Source: Actinernus sp. WN-2022 (lineage: Eukaryota; Cnidaria; Anthozoa; Actiniaria; Actinernidae). Taken from it: a stretch of DNA of 64,000 bases. This document shows positions 10,801 to 21,654 of the stretch, piece after piece; position 1 is the stretch's first letter; every line of letters starts with the position of its first letter. The stretch lies in NCBI GenBank assembly GCA_030867875.1, contig JAOWCC010001589.1, positions 138,667,745-138,731,744 on the forward strand, read 5' to 3'. A model generated the notes under the pieces. That model saw nothing but the letters and a program-made list of their open reading frames with translations. It did not search any database and was not told the DNA's origin. Position numbers and translations under genes: made by a program.

Positions 10801-13800
10801 CTGACACACCATTTCTAATTGACACAATTTCTTTTCTGTCTTTGAGTTAGGTAGGAGCAAAACTGACCAGTCTTTTGTAATTCCTCTAAAGCCATAGTGT
10901 TCAAGTTTCATTATTAGAATCTCATGATTGACGGTGTCAAAAGCTTTACTAAAATCTAAAAAGATTCCACAAGAGTAACAACCATCTTCAATAGCTTTTT
11001 GTATTTTATCAGTGATTGATAAAATTGCTTGAACTGTAGAATGCTTTGACGAAAGCCAAACTGTTTGGTATATAAGAAATTTTGTTTTTCAATATAATTC
11101 ATTAATCTCTTAAACATCAGCTTTTCTAAGATTATGTTGAATATAGATAGCAATTTAATAGGACGATAGTTGCTAAGATTGGTTTGTGATCTTTTTTTAT
11201 AAACAGGAATTACACTGGCGAGTTTGAAATTATCAGGAACGAGTCGAGACCAGTATCAAAAGAACAATTGAATAACATTTCTAATGGCCACTTGCTATAT
11301 TTGGATTCAGGGTAGTAAATACTTCCTCAATTTCTTCAGAGGTAGTTGGTATTTTGAGATATATTCCCCCGACATAAACAAAGAAAACCGAGCCCTGTAA
11401 AAACTAAGTACGGTCACGGAGACGTGAAGCTAAAACTGCTGGCATTGTAACTGAGAACTTATTCAAAACTGTTTCCTCCTTTTTTTACTACTAATAGTAT
11501 GCTCACCAAGAAAGGACTGCGTTATACTGGTTGCAGCTGGAGATTGCACCAATCCACAATATAAGCGCGTTATGCAGAAACTTTGCCTCCGTGAATGCGC
11601 GCTCTGCCAAGGTACGTAATTACTGCAAACAAAGAGCTTACTGCTCTGAAAAAATTGTACAATTCGCAGTTCTTAACCGCCATTTTGAAAGGTAACCTTT
11701 GGTGACATCGAGGCTGTAGTAGAGGCAGCTTAGTTAAAGGCATGTGATAATCAAAACTATCCATATGGATAGAAAGAGGGTTTATATTAGTGCAGGGTCA
11801 ACTCCACCTCCATGCGAGGCTAAGGCTGGGTAACTTTTATAATTTTCCTTTTAATGCCCTTTATATAACTCCTTGCCATTACATGAAGTCTCTGCCACTC
11901 CGAGTCCTAAAGTCGCTTAAAGTCGCCTTAAATCGCATTAAGTCGCTTTAAGAGGGTATTCAGCAGTTACTCCTTATAATCAGTTTTGCTAAGTCGCCTT
12001 AAGTTGCCCAAAATTGCAACAAGCAATTCTTCATTTTTTTCTTAAGTAGTCTTAAGTTGCCTAAAATTTGCCCAAATTTTCCCCCGAAGTTGCTTAAGTC
12101 GCCTTAAGTTGCTATTTATCGCCTTAAATTACAGCGACTTTATAGGATCCGGAGTAGGCCTTATTTACCGCCTTGTTAATTGTTCTACTGTAACTGTCAT
12201 CTGACTGGATTAGCTTTTTAGCTATTTCAGATGACATATTAAGCACCTATATATAATTTTCATTCACATGCAAAATCGAAACTGTAACTTATTCTGTACT
12301 TGAATAAAGTAGATTGTTGTAAGGTCTTTCCCCCAATCGACTCTCTCCCATGGGCTGTCCCCGTAAAAACAACTGCCAAGGTAATTACCGCGAACGCTAT
12401 GCTACGATTCAGTATGCCCTGAAAACAAATCATGCGACATTTTAACAACGTTTACTCATTTACTTATCAGGTCCCACAACAACTCCTTCGTGTAAGTATT
12501 GTACATTCCGGTACACTACAGCTAGTTACAGTTTATTTTTTTAAAGGAGACGTATTTAGGGTCTTCCCCTTCGCATCCCAGCCAAACTCTTTACTGAACA
12601 AACAAATTTTAACGTAAAATTAAAAAATGCGAACAAACTTAGTAAAACAACATGCAAGCCCAGTTAGGCCATATTCACACGGCGAACTTTTCATGCGCTG
12701 AACCTAATAAATAATATTCCATTGTTAAGTTCGACGTTGGAGCGACTGTTGATTCAGCCGGACTGCGAACTTATTTCGTTGAACCAATGTTAGCGATCAG
12801 GGAATTTGGGTCTAGATTTTAACTTCAGCGCGAAAATTTAATTTCAAGACAATTTAGTTGATGCATTTAAATTAAAGTAGAGTGGCATTTGAATCACCAC
12901 CACTCCAGAGTCGCATAATGCGACAGCATTGTCGCACCTAATTCATCTGCCGGACCTAATTTATCTGCCGCATGCACCTAATTCATCTGCCGCATGCACC
13001 TAATCCATCTGCTGCACCTAATTCATATGCCGCACCTAATTCATTTGCCGCACCTAATTCATCTGCCGGACCTAATTCATCTTCCGCACCTAATTCATCT
13101 GCCTAATTCAGATGAATTAGGTGCAACAGATGCTGTCCCATTATGCGACTCTGGAGTGGTGTTGATTCAAATGCCACTCTACTCATGTACCGAACTAAAT
13201 GCATCAACTAAATTGTCTTGAAATTTAATGCTCGCGCTGAAGCAAAAATCTAGACCCAAATCCCCTTATCGCTAACAATGGTTCAACGAAATAAGTTCGC
13301 AGTCCGGCTGAATCAACAGTCGCTCCAACGTCGAACTTAACAATGGAATATTTTTTATTAGGTTCGGCAGATGAAATATGTCGAACGCAATCCAACGTAA
13401 CGAAAAAGCCTGGCGGCTGTACTTTGGCCACAATTTCATGCGAACCTAACACGGCCAAAATAATACGTAGAAATCATCTATTCTCTTCAATAACAGTATA
13501 TTGGCAACAGCATTTGTACTTGCTTGTTTTTAAGATTTAAAACCTCTCTTCCGCGATTTTATAACGGATTTAAAGTTTTTCGCGCGCAATGGATTGTGGG
13601 TAAATGTACAAGCGTCATCTTTTATGTATACTCTATTGCTTCAGGGTTGCTTAGTGTAAAATAAAGTTGAATTGAATTGCTTCAGACGCCGCTCGTCTGT
13701 CGTATTTAATTCATCTATTAAGTTCGGCGCATGAAACGTTCGCCGTCTGAAACGGGCCTTAAGAACATTAAAATGCATTACTAAACTTTTCAAACCTTCT

Positions 13801-16800
13801 CTCCCTCTTGCTCGCCTGCGCCTCCATTTTGGTGGAATTTTTATCATGTTTGCATGCACCGTATGTCGTCTGAAAGGAGAACTGAATCCTAAATCAACCC
13901 AATGTCTATACACAGTCTATACACAGAACTATTTCTCTGTGTTTCGCGTTTATGAAAAGTAAATTAGTTTTCAAGTTCGCAAAATAACTGATTTTCCGCT
14001 GATCAATATATCTAGCTTGTTTGGCGGCTTAATTCAGTGCAAATGTCCCCATATCATACGTCACACATACCAAGGCAAAACAACACACCTCCAGCACAAA
14101 GAAAATACAATGGTCCGCAATTAGAAGCTGTTAGTTCAGCTTTTCAATGTCGAGTACAGCAGTCAGAAATTACAATATTGAGCCGTCTGTATACGTAGCG
14201 GAAGGTGTTCAGATTTCTCTTCATAGATGCGCAACACAGATAAATACAATAGCAGAACATATGTCCCCATATCATACGTCACACATACCAAGGCAAAACA
14301 ACACACCTCCAGCACAAAGAAAATACAATGGTCCGCAATTAGAAGCCGTTAGTTCAGCTTTTCAATGTCGAGTACAGCAGTCAGAAATTACAAGATTGAG
14401 CCGTCTGTATACGTAGCGGAAGGTGTTCAGATTTCTCTTCATAGATGCGCAACACAGATAAATACAATAGCAGAACATATGTCCCCATATCATACGTCAC
14501 ACATACCAAGGCAAAACAACACACCTCCAGCACAAAGAAAATACAATGGTCCGCAATTAGAAGCCGTTAGTTCAGCTTTTCAATGTCGAGTACAGCAGTC
14601 AGAAATTACAAGATTGAGCCGTCTGTATACGTAGCGGAAGGTGTTCAGATTTCTCTTCATAGATGCGCAACACAGATAAATACAATAGCAGAACATATTT
14701 CTTTGGAATACATCTTTGTATAGACGTTGGGTTGATTTTAGGGTTCAGTTTCCCTCTAAAGTTAATGAAAATTTGTCATTTTCCCTTTCATTGAAGGTTT
14801 TTATTAGGTAACTTACCGCTCAGAATTCGCGATAATACAGCTTTTGATGTGTAACCTCTAATTACTAACTGACGAACTTAGCACCTGATATTTCACACGG
14901 TACACACTATGAATTGCGTGGAGATTGTTTCACCTTAAAGTGCCCCTTAAATCCATTATTTTTATTTCTTCATATACATTCCTGTAATATTTAGAGTAAT
15001 TCTGCGCAAAAAAAGTTTTGTTTTGCTTGAAACCTTGATTGTCTACAACCTGTTGAAGGTTGCTAAAAATGGCGAAAAGCGACCAGTCTCTTGTCACGAC
15101 CGAGCCACAGTACAGTACGTACACTAATTAGAAGCATTGGCCTAGTACATCATGCATTGTGTCTGACGCACGATCGGGAATCCACAACAATAGAACCTGC
15201 AACAAGTGCTTGTGTACAATGGCTTTTTGCCCCCGATCTTCCGTCACTCAGATTCAGATTAAAATAAGGTGCATAAGCCTAAAAACCCAGCGCGGGATTT
15301 TAATCGCGATTTAAAAATTAGGGATTACCTTATTGTAACTAATTTTCGCGGTTACTTAATTTCGCGAAAAATTAGGCGGCAGATTTCGCGAGACTTTTTT
15401 TCGCGATTTCGCAAAAAAGTTGAGTTAAAGGGAACTAAATTTCGCGAAAATGAAGATCCACATTTATATTTTTTCACTGCTTTATGTTACATTTCAATTT
15501 AAAAATCGCCTCCTACCCTTAACAAAACGAAACTAACATCATCGTTTATGACCAAAGTACAACTGTACGTCTTGTACACTAAAAAAAGATGCCTATTGAT
15601 CAGGGGACATCACCGACCTTTAACGAAACGAACCTATTTAACATCATGATTGTTTAACATGATCAAGCACAACTGTACGTCCTGTACACTCTGAGAAAAG
15701 GTGGTAGCTATTGCTCAAAATATTTACATCAATTCGATAACACCGAAGACGAGTGTCGTTTCTTAGCTGATACCATGCTGAATTTTCGGACTCTGGACTG
15801 TTAGACACGTTTTAGTTTATGCATACTCGTGTAAACGTTTGTAAATCGCGAAAATCACGAAATTTAAGTCCCGCGAAAATTAGTAACAATAAGGTATACA
15901 GATTTCACTTATTTTCTTTTTCTTTCTTCCTCAATTTTCATCTCAGACTTATAAATAAAACTAAAATGGGGATAGGGGCACTTTAAACACAAATTATAAT
16001 ATCAGGCTTTGATACAAGTATTTAACTTTCACAATATCAATTGACATACCAGTTAAGGATGAGTGTCTCACTGCTCATAACTTGAATCGTACCACTCTCC
16101 ATGGCGTGTCCGCTTTGACATGGGACAACAACCTCGCAGCGACGGCAAAAATCTGGGCCGACAAGCTTGCCAGCAAGGACCCAATTAGAATACACCACCA
16201 AAAGGGAGATTGGGGCGAGAACATTTACTGGAGTGCTAATTCTAAAGGACCAATGACATGCACTGCGGCGGTCAAGCTATGGTAGGTATACCGCTATTTC
16301 AAAAAGGTTGGCTTTGAATAGACCGATTTAGGTGGTACATTTGTTGTCCCAATTCATATCATGTGACAGCTCTACAGACGATTCAGTGCTTTGTTTTCCG
16401 GTTAGAGAAATGTGTACATTTCCTATTGAGATACTGAAAAAACAAGAAAACATTACTCAAGGGAAAAGTGAGGTGACCTGAATTGGGACAACAAATATGT
16501 ACAAGCTAAATCGGTCTATTTGACCGGGCATCGAACCTGGACCACAGAGGTGAGAGCGAAGCCACCCCGGCGCAGTGGTTGAGAGTCCGTAATAGGAATT
16601 AGGTGATTTGAATATTGATCAATGAATAATCACGTTGCAGGTATGATGAGATTCGCCTTTATAACTTCAACAATCCGCATTACTCCTGGAACACGGGTCA
16701 TTTTACGCAGGTATATTAAACGTTGCAGTGTTTAATTTACTGTGCCTCATTTATTTATACATAAACAGTACCAGCACCATAAAAGGGATTGCTCCTCTCC

Positions 16801-18213
16801 TTTGGGATTTGAAATTCAAACTTTCAGAACAGTGAAGCAAGTTATCAATCGTCTCCTGTTCTTACTGATAATACTACATTGCTGACGCTAAAATTGAAAT
16901 AAGCTAAAAAATGTACGTAACAGCTCAGTTATGCCTGTCAATAGTGTTTTAGAACCGTTTACAATTGCAACTCTTTAGTGCAATTTTATGCATTAAACAT
17001 TCAAGTGTTTGATAAGAATTTCGCGCGATAACAAAAGTCAGAGATTACTCAAGCGGAGAAACACATGTTGTTTGCAGAGCTTTCAATAGAGATATGTTCA
17101 CTTGACAAATTGACTGATTGACGTTGCCTCCCGGTTAGCTCAGCGGTTAAGCTCCGGTCTGTCATGCGTGAGGTCGCGGGTTCAAACGCCGGCCGAACCA
17201 ACACTCGGGGTCTTAAAATAACAGAGTAGAAGGCGCTGCCTTTGTGAAACGATGTCGTTCTCGAACTGCAAACGGTTTAACCTTCACATCTTCTCGGATA
17301 AGGACGTAAAATCGAACGCCCCACGTCGGCCTCAGGTTTATCAGTCTTTCCAGACTATCACGAGTTACCGACGTTAAATAAAGTTGCTTTGTTTTTACTT
17401 TGCCGGGAGCTGACCCTGTTATAGCGCGCGTTCTTGTGTAGAAACCATTACGTTAAGAATTTAATGTTTTTGAAAGAGAACAAGGAACGATACATGGATA
17501 AAGCCTTGCGATTAATTTCAGATGTGGTACGATGCATGTGAGTAACACAAAGTGTGCGATACGTAATTGCGATGATGCGTTATGTGTGACGTGTGTACAT
17601 GTTATATGAACGCGAGACGTGATTACAAGTTGTGACGTGGTGTGATGTCAGGCACTATGTACGACGCGCGACACGCGCGACACTATGCACGATGCACAAT
17701 GCGGGATGCGAGATGTGAGATACGCAGAACAGATGATGCGCGACACGGGTTGCGCGATGTTCGATGTGTGATGCGCGACGTGCGATGCGAGAAGTGTGAT
17801 ACGTAATACACAGAATATATGATGGGCGACACGGGTTGCGTGATGTTCGATGCGTGATGCGCGATGCGAGAAGTGTGATACGTAATACACAGAATAAGTG
17901 ATGCGCGACACGTGTTGCGTGATGCGTGACGTGCGATGCGGGATGTATGCTGCACGCCACACGCAACAAACGTGATTAATAAGACGACATATATTGTTAT
18001 GTTTAAACCAGCAGGTGTTTTATAACCAATCCCGTCTTCAATTTGCAGTTGGTGTGGAAAACTACAACCAAGGTCGGTGCAGCCATTTCCACGGTTGTCA
18101 GAAATGGCATGACATACTCTGTCGTGGTGGCACGGTACAAACCACGAGGAAACATCTACGGCACCTTTTCCCGAAACGTACCTCGATTTATTTCATCCTC
18201 GGGCCGTCGTTGA
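7777..18213 (+). CDS. gene A: secreted ShKT-ShKT-CAP protein (3' seven exons)
   Basis: Seven exons join in one frame: 7777 (or 7780)-7896, 7985-8008, 11498-11611, 12471-12491, 16053-16281, 16641-16710 and 18049-18213. All linker exons are phase 1. They encode two six-cysteine ShKT domains separated by short Pro/Ala/Thr linkers, then one CAP domain with AHNLNR, WGENIY and NTGHFTQ and a C-terminus like the GAPR-1 (GLIPR2) group (VVVARYKPRGN). ShKT and CAP domains co-occur in secreted metazoan proteins with roles in extracellular matrix, defence or venom; the role here is unknown. All four conserved CAP residues (two His, two Glu) appear present. The signal-peptide exon was not found and may lie left of the window. 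Introns are full of transposons. Gene B is its tandem paralogue. Confidence 0.82.
7985..8008 (+). CDS. gene A micro-exon 1 (linker)
   Basis: A 24-nt exon lies between ttag and gtgagt and encodes GPAAPKGS in frame. Its position and phase match the micro-exons at 12471 and 39765. Being so short, it rests on that paralogy. Confidence 0.65.
8130..8290 (+). pseudogene. LINE fragment in gene A intron
   Basis: The translation VWDDLSSDLSTKLQRLQNRG resembles the region after the reverse transcriptase in CR1/L2-type LINEs (a W-x-S-x-L-x-KLQRLQNRA-like block). It is truncated on both sides and lies in the plus orientation. Confidence 0.6.
8300..9510. other. intron stretch with unassigned ORF 8978-9358
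   Basis: The only notable frame is a 126-codon plus-strand ORF at 8978-9358. It is hydrophilic and helix-prone (rich in E, K, S and N) and resembles no family I know. A 62-codon frame at 8538-8726 is followed by a GTAATT donor-like site. Neither has support as a gene; they may be worn transposon pieces. Confidence 0.25.
9511..11370 (-). pseudogene. 5'-truncated CR1/L2-type LINE with reverse transcriptase remains
   Basis: Read on the minus strand, the pieces in order are: an early RT segment (LEKLMFKRLMNYIEKQ, TKQFGFRQS, about 11150-11040), a frameshifted middle (DFSKAFDTVNHE-like, about 10960-10920), a segment with LGPLLFLLYINDF and the catalytic FADD (10825-10660), and a C-terminal tail with IYGIVAWGN, RLASRSSYSLP and GASIWNSI (10301-9855). 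The 3' end has a (TTG)n-like tail at 9525-9511. Several frameshifts make it dead. It inserted in the intron between the first micro-exon and the second ShKT exon of gene A, antisense to the gene. Confidence 0.85.
11498..11611 (+). CDS. gene A exon: ShKT domain 2
   Basis: The exon encodes CSPRKDCVILVAAGDC and then a half ending CLRECALCQ, six cysteines in ShKT order. The acceptor is ctaatag and the donor gtacgt. It is 114 nt, phase 1 to phase 1, the same length as the gene B ShKT exon. Confidence 0.85.
11830..12160. repeat. degenerate AAGTCGCCTTAAG repeat
   Basis: Words such as AAGTCGCCTTAAGT and CTTAAGTTGCC recur in loose array through this intron segment. It looks like a repeat-built MITE. 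Confidence 0.5.
12368..12420 (+). pseudogene. 3' stub of a third ShKT exon
   Basis: AACTGCCAAGGTAATTACC followed by GCGAACGCTATGCT closely matches the end of a ShKT exon plus its intron start (7886-7920). The upstream cysteine-rich part is missing. It appears to be a decapitated copy left by exon duplication or replaced by inserted DNA. Confidence 0.5.
12471..12491 (+). CDS. gene A micro-exon 2 (linker)
   Basis: A 21-nt exon between tatcag and gtaagt encodes GPTTTPS and hands phase 1 to the CAP exon, creating SFKDEC. Gene B has the equivalent LFKHEC join. Confidence 0.65.
12667..13758. mobile_element. Harbinger-like palindromic element, TSD TTA
   Basis: The ends GGCCATATTCACACGGCGAAC (left) and GTTCGCCGTCTGAAACGGGCC (right) are imperfect inverted repeats flanked by TTA on both sides (12664-12666 and 13759-13761). 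Long inner arms meet near 13100. Around 12930-13110 lies an irregular array of CACCTAATTCATCTGC units. The right arm is interrupted by about 330 bp of other sequence from about 13380. TWA duplications and this type of end suggest PIF/Harbinger. No transposase. Confidence 0.65.
13860..14770. repeat. element with three 218-bp tandem units between inverted ends
   Basis: Three near-identical units of 218 bp start at about 14044, 14262 and 14480 with CCCCATATCATACGTCACAC. The flanks at 13870-13920 and 14712-14760 are inverted copies (GTATAGAC and TGGGTTGATTTA words), so the array sits inside a palindromic element. The small ORFs are by-products of the repeat. Confidence 0.8.
15328..15894. mobile_element. 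MITE with CCTTATTG ends, TA-flanked
   Basis: The ends CCTTATTGTAACTAATTTTC and GAAAATTAGTAACAATAAGG are inverted and flanked by TA, which fits a Tc1/mariner-type derivative. The interior is rich in CGCGAAA/TTTCGCG words and has no transposase. Confidence 0.65.
16053..16281 (+). CDS. gene A exon: CAP domain part 1
   Basis: The exon encodes DECLTAHNLNRTTLHG, LTWDNNLAATAKIWADKLAS, IRIHHQ and WGENIYW. These are CAP helix 1, the central His region and the GEN glutamate. The acceptor is catacc-ag and the donor gtaggt after CTATG, phase 2. The gene B counterpart is one codon shorter. Confidence 0.9.
16641..16710 (+). CDS. gene A exon: CAP domain part 2
   Basis: A 70-nt exon between gttgcag and gtatat encodes YDEIRLYNF, SWNTGHFTQ. 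It carries the second CAP Glu (WYDE) and the signature GHFTQ His. It ends in phase 0. Confidence 0.9.
17127..17395 (+). mobile_element. tRNA-derived SINE
   Basis: The head has a good A box (TTAGCTCAGCGG, near 17135) and B box (GGGTTCAAACGCC, near 17178) in tRNA spacing. A tRNA-unrelated body follows and ends near TTAAATAAAGTTGC. It lies in the intron before the last exon of gene A. Confidence 0.8.
17500..17965. repeat. cryptic GCGATGYG simple repeat in last intron of gene A
   Basis: A degenerate array of words such as GATGCG, GACACG and GTGATAC with no fixed period. An equivalent tract stands at the same place in gene B (57335-57620). ORFs on it are artefacts. Confidence 0.75.
18049..18213 (+). 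CDS. gene A last exon: CAP C-terminus
   Basis: The exon starts after ttgcag in phase 0 and encodes [27 protein letters not shown] and FSRNVPRFISS with stop TGA at 18211-18213. LVWKxT and VVARYxPxGN are the last two conserved blocks of GAPR-1-like CAP domains. Confidence 0.9.
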   Translation: MVWKTTTKVGAAISTVVRNGMTYSVVVARYKPRGNIYGTFSRNVPRFISSSGRR

Positions 18214-18239
18214 AGTAGTCCTTGCGTATAGATGAGAGT

Positions 18240-18470
18240 CTCAGTAGCATAAACGATACGATACGACACGACACGACGGGACGGGATGCGATATCGACGC
18301 GACACGACACAACACAATACGATCGATACAATACAATACAAAAATATTTATTTAAACACGATTAGTTTAAAGGCAGCAATACAATACAAACATATTTATT
18401 TAAACACGATTAGTTTAAATGCAGCACAAGTGCTGATGTGCTCGTGTATACATATTAATTTGAAAAGCTA
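18240..18470. repeat. GACAC/CAATA low-complexity tract and 53-bp duplication
   Basis: A (GACAC)n-to-(CAATA)n drift is followed by two copies of a unit with TATTTATTTAAACACGATTAG. This may be the 3' flank of gene A plus a retroelement tail. No gene. Confidence 0.5.
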
Positions 18471-21400
18471 AAAATAAGTAATTACATTTAAAACCGTGGT
18501 ATGATAAATATATATGTATACTTATATCGATTGCATCATGGGTAATACAAAAATGTGCTTTTCAGACATTGTTCTAACAAAAGAATGAAAAATGTACGAG
18601 CAAAACATTTTTAGATCAAATGGGCCCATCAGTTGAAGAAAACATTCAAGTGTTATTTTCAGTTTTAGTTGTAGTAATTTATTTATTCCATGCGTTTGCC
18701 AGTGGGGCCAGTCGACGAAACGCTTCTAAGACTTCAAGGAACTCACTCTATTCTGAACTTTACTTTCTCCACGTCGCACTAGATAGGTTTATTCTATTTC
18801 CCTAAATGAAGCTGAAGTATTCACTTAATTGCTTTCAAACCTTGGAGCCTAAATTTAAGTTGATTATCAAAAATAACACGTTCTATTTTATCTTATGGTA
18901 GTTCGACCACGTTTGCAATTCTGCCAAACAAACAACCAAATTAAACACTTCAAAACCAAACGCAAAAAAATACGCTAAACTATTTTTGCCGTTATGAAGT
19001 CTGCAAAAGACCCAACATTTCACTGGTAACACATATGATTTTTTTTGCGAGGTTCTTATTTCGCACATGAAGTATTGATCAAAAATATGTTATTTTATTC
19101 AGAATTGAATGCGGCTGGTTTTCGGTTTGCTGTTCGCGATGCATATTTGATTGATTCTGACTTATCTTGCATTTAACAACTTTAGAACTCTGTGCGAGAT
19201 AAATTTCAAGTTATATAAAATGGCTAAGATTTAATCAAACTTTAGAACAGTTTATTTATTTTTTTGGTAAAGATTATGAATGATTTTCAATAATTTAGCA
19301 ACCTAGTGAGGTCAGAGTAAATAACTTTTACTTATGAATAAGTCTTACTGTGAGTTTAACTGACCTGAAGAGAAATTGTAAAATTCATATAATACGCGGG
19401 AGAAATTATCTTTACACGAGACCAAAACCATTTAATTCTGGTCCATAATTTAAACAGTTTAAAACAACTTCGGTTCTTTCTTTCCTTTTCAATAACTAAA
19501 TGCGATTTTTGTAACCGCATTGCGGACTTCTTCTATATTGAACTTGTACGTTTATTACATAAGCCTGAATTCTTCAGGAGTATTTAACCTAGTGATTCCT
19601 GGGATGGCCCAAGGTTAGCTTTGTCTGTCCGCCTGTGAACCAAGTTTATCATTGTACTGTATATAAAACACATCCTTATAGGTTGAACACTAGGTCAGTT
19701 TAGGGTTAGGGTTAGGGAGAATAAATTAATAACTTTCCTTATTTTTAGTCTGGGCTTACAAGAAGAAATGTCAGTACTCATCACTAGTCCAACACGAAAG
19801 ACTGGTTTTCAGTAGCGATGTAAACACAAGCAACACACGCAACGCAGACGCAGTACTGTATTTATCATTAGCGGTCTTTTTTCTAGATAGGAACATGTAC
19901 CGCTTATAATCAATGCATTACTGCGTCTGCGTATGTTGCTTGTTATGCTCCAAGTGAAGAAGCAAATCATACTAATGATCACCCTCAATCCATAACTAGC
20001 TGGCGCTCTATTTTTGAACGACTGTGCATAGAGTTATACTTTGATAGGGCAATAGTTAAGTTATATGAAGATATTCACCACTCTGTTCCTGTTATTAAGC
20101 ACGTGAGGAGTAAATAAAAAACAGCTATCAAGTTTAGTTTGTCATTATTATTTTACGGGGACCTTGATCAGAATACAGTTGAGGTGATGATTTTAAGTAT
20201 TAGATAAAGAATGAAGGGACGATCATTATGGGATTGATCGCACTTATCAAACGTCTAGACGTAGCGAGTCATGTTTTCAGTTATTTCGGCGATACGACTT
20301 ATTACTCGGGCTGCCTGTGGCAGCACCGAGTCTAAATCTGCAGGCCGTTATTTTGTTGTTGTTTCATGCAGCAAAATTTCTGCGCATGCGTTAAATTTCA
20401 AGTTCACCACCAATTAGATTGCACTGTGCTGGTCACGTAACAATCGCTAGGTTAATTTATTGACATAATTTATTACAGTAAAATCAAGATGGTGGACACG
20501 CGAGGAAATTTCTCTCAAATTTGGAGTCCCATCTCTCAAATGTAAGCAGTTTAATGTTTTATTTAACTTCACTCGTGCGAAAGCCTTCCAACAGGCTCAG
20601 GATATTTCAACTGGCGCTCTTGTTTGAGGTACGTTTCGTAGGTTTTATGCGACATTTCATTTTACTCTCGGTCATAATACATACCAGCGCAAACACCGTG
20701 ATCGGTAGGCCAACATTAAAATAATTTTGACCGCGTTTTTGGCTGGGTTACCGATCTCGTACGATCTCTCTGTGTACCGCGTTATACAGGTATACTGAAT
20801 AGCTGATTTATAGCGAAATATAGCGATTTACTAGCAAATATATATACTGTGGTTGAGCAGTTATGGGTTACTATCCTCTATCGAAGTCTGAAGACATCTG
20901 AACTCCTGAACTGTGAGAGCAACACTGTCGCTCGCCAGCACAGAATAATTTATGATGACCCAAGCAATATTCAACTCTCAAGGTAAACAAACAAGAGACC
21001 TCTCACGGCCGAGGTTTTAGTTCGAGAAATTAAAGGCTTCCAACAATTCCCTTTATAGTTATTAGACGATTCTATACACTTTTACGTCAAAGGATAAACC
21101 AGATCAAATTGCTGAAACAGGCCTTGACCGTCAGTAGATGACAAACAAAACCGGAATACATGTTTCCTCATGGTTTTCCAAATGCTTAGAATTAGATTTT
21201 GACAACAAAATGACCAATAATGGTGAGTACATCGGTAGATAGTCATCGGTTTAGTTGGAAGCCGGTTGAGATAGAAAACCGGCAAGGCATCCCCGGCCGG
21301 CTTCGAATTGAAAGATACTGCATGGACCGGCACTGGGCTGTATTTTTTCTTCATGTATCCAGTCCTATTCACCAGGATAACCCGGCTTGGCCGACTATAG

Positions 21401-21650
21401 TCTGCAATTTTATTTTATTTCTCACACAATGAGTAAGGAATTGTTATTTTTTTCATTTAGTTTTCCACCACTGACTGTGTTATAGATATAAATAGAATAG
21501 TTGAAGGGGTAAATACTTTGTTTTTCGTTAGATTAGTCGAGTACTTCAGCCGGAAGGAAATCGATGTGAAGTCATTATTTTAAAATAGTTTTTATTGTAA
21601 CATTTATGAGACAATTTTCTTTTATTCCATTATTTACTGTTCATGATTTC
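18471..21650. other. intergenic, AT-rich; nothing recognised
   Basis: No frame of note and no domain-like translation. A short TTAGGGTTAGGGTTAGGG run at about 19700-19717 is too short to be telomeric. Scattered MITE-like words occur. Confidence 0.4.
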
Positions 21651-21654
21651 TACG

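Noticed and set aside
17127..17200. Functional tRNA gene
   Set aside because: A and B boxes are good, but the acceptor stem does not close properly and a SINE body follows.
17648..17969. Three overlapping about 100-codon minus ORFs (and 57302-57617)
   Set aside because: Simple-repeat artefacts (His/Arg/Ser strings) in the GATGYG tract.
19700..19722. Interstitial telomere repeat (TTAGGG)
   Set aside because: Only about three units; expected by chance in a window this size and without other subtelomeric signs.
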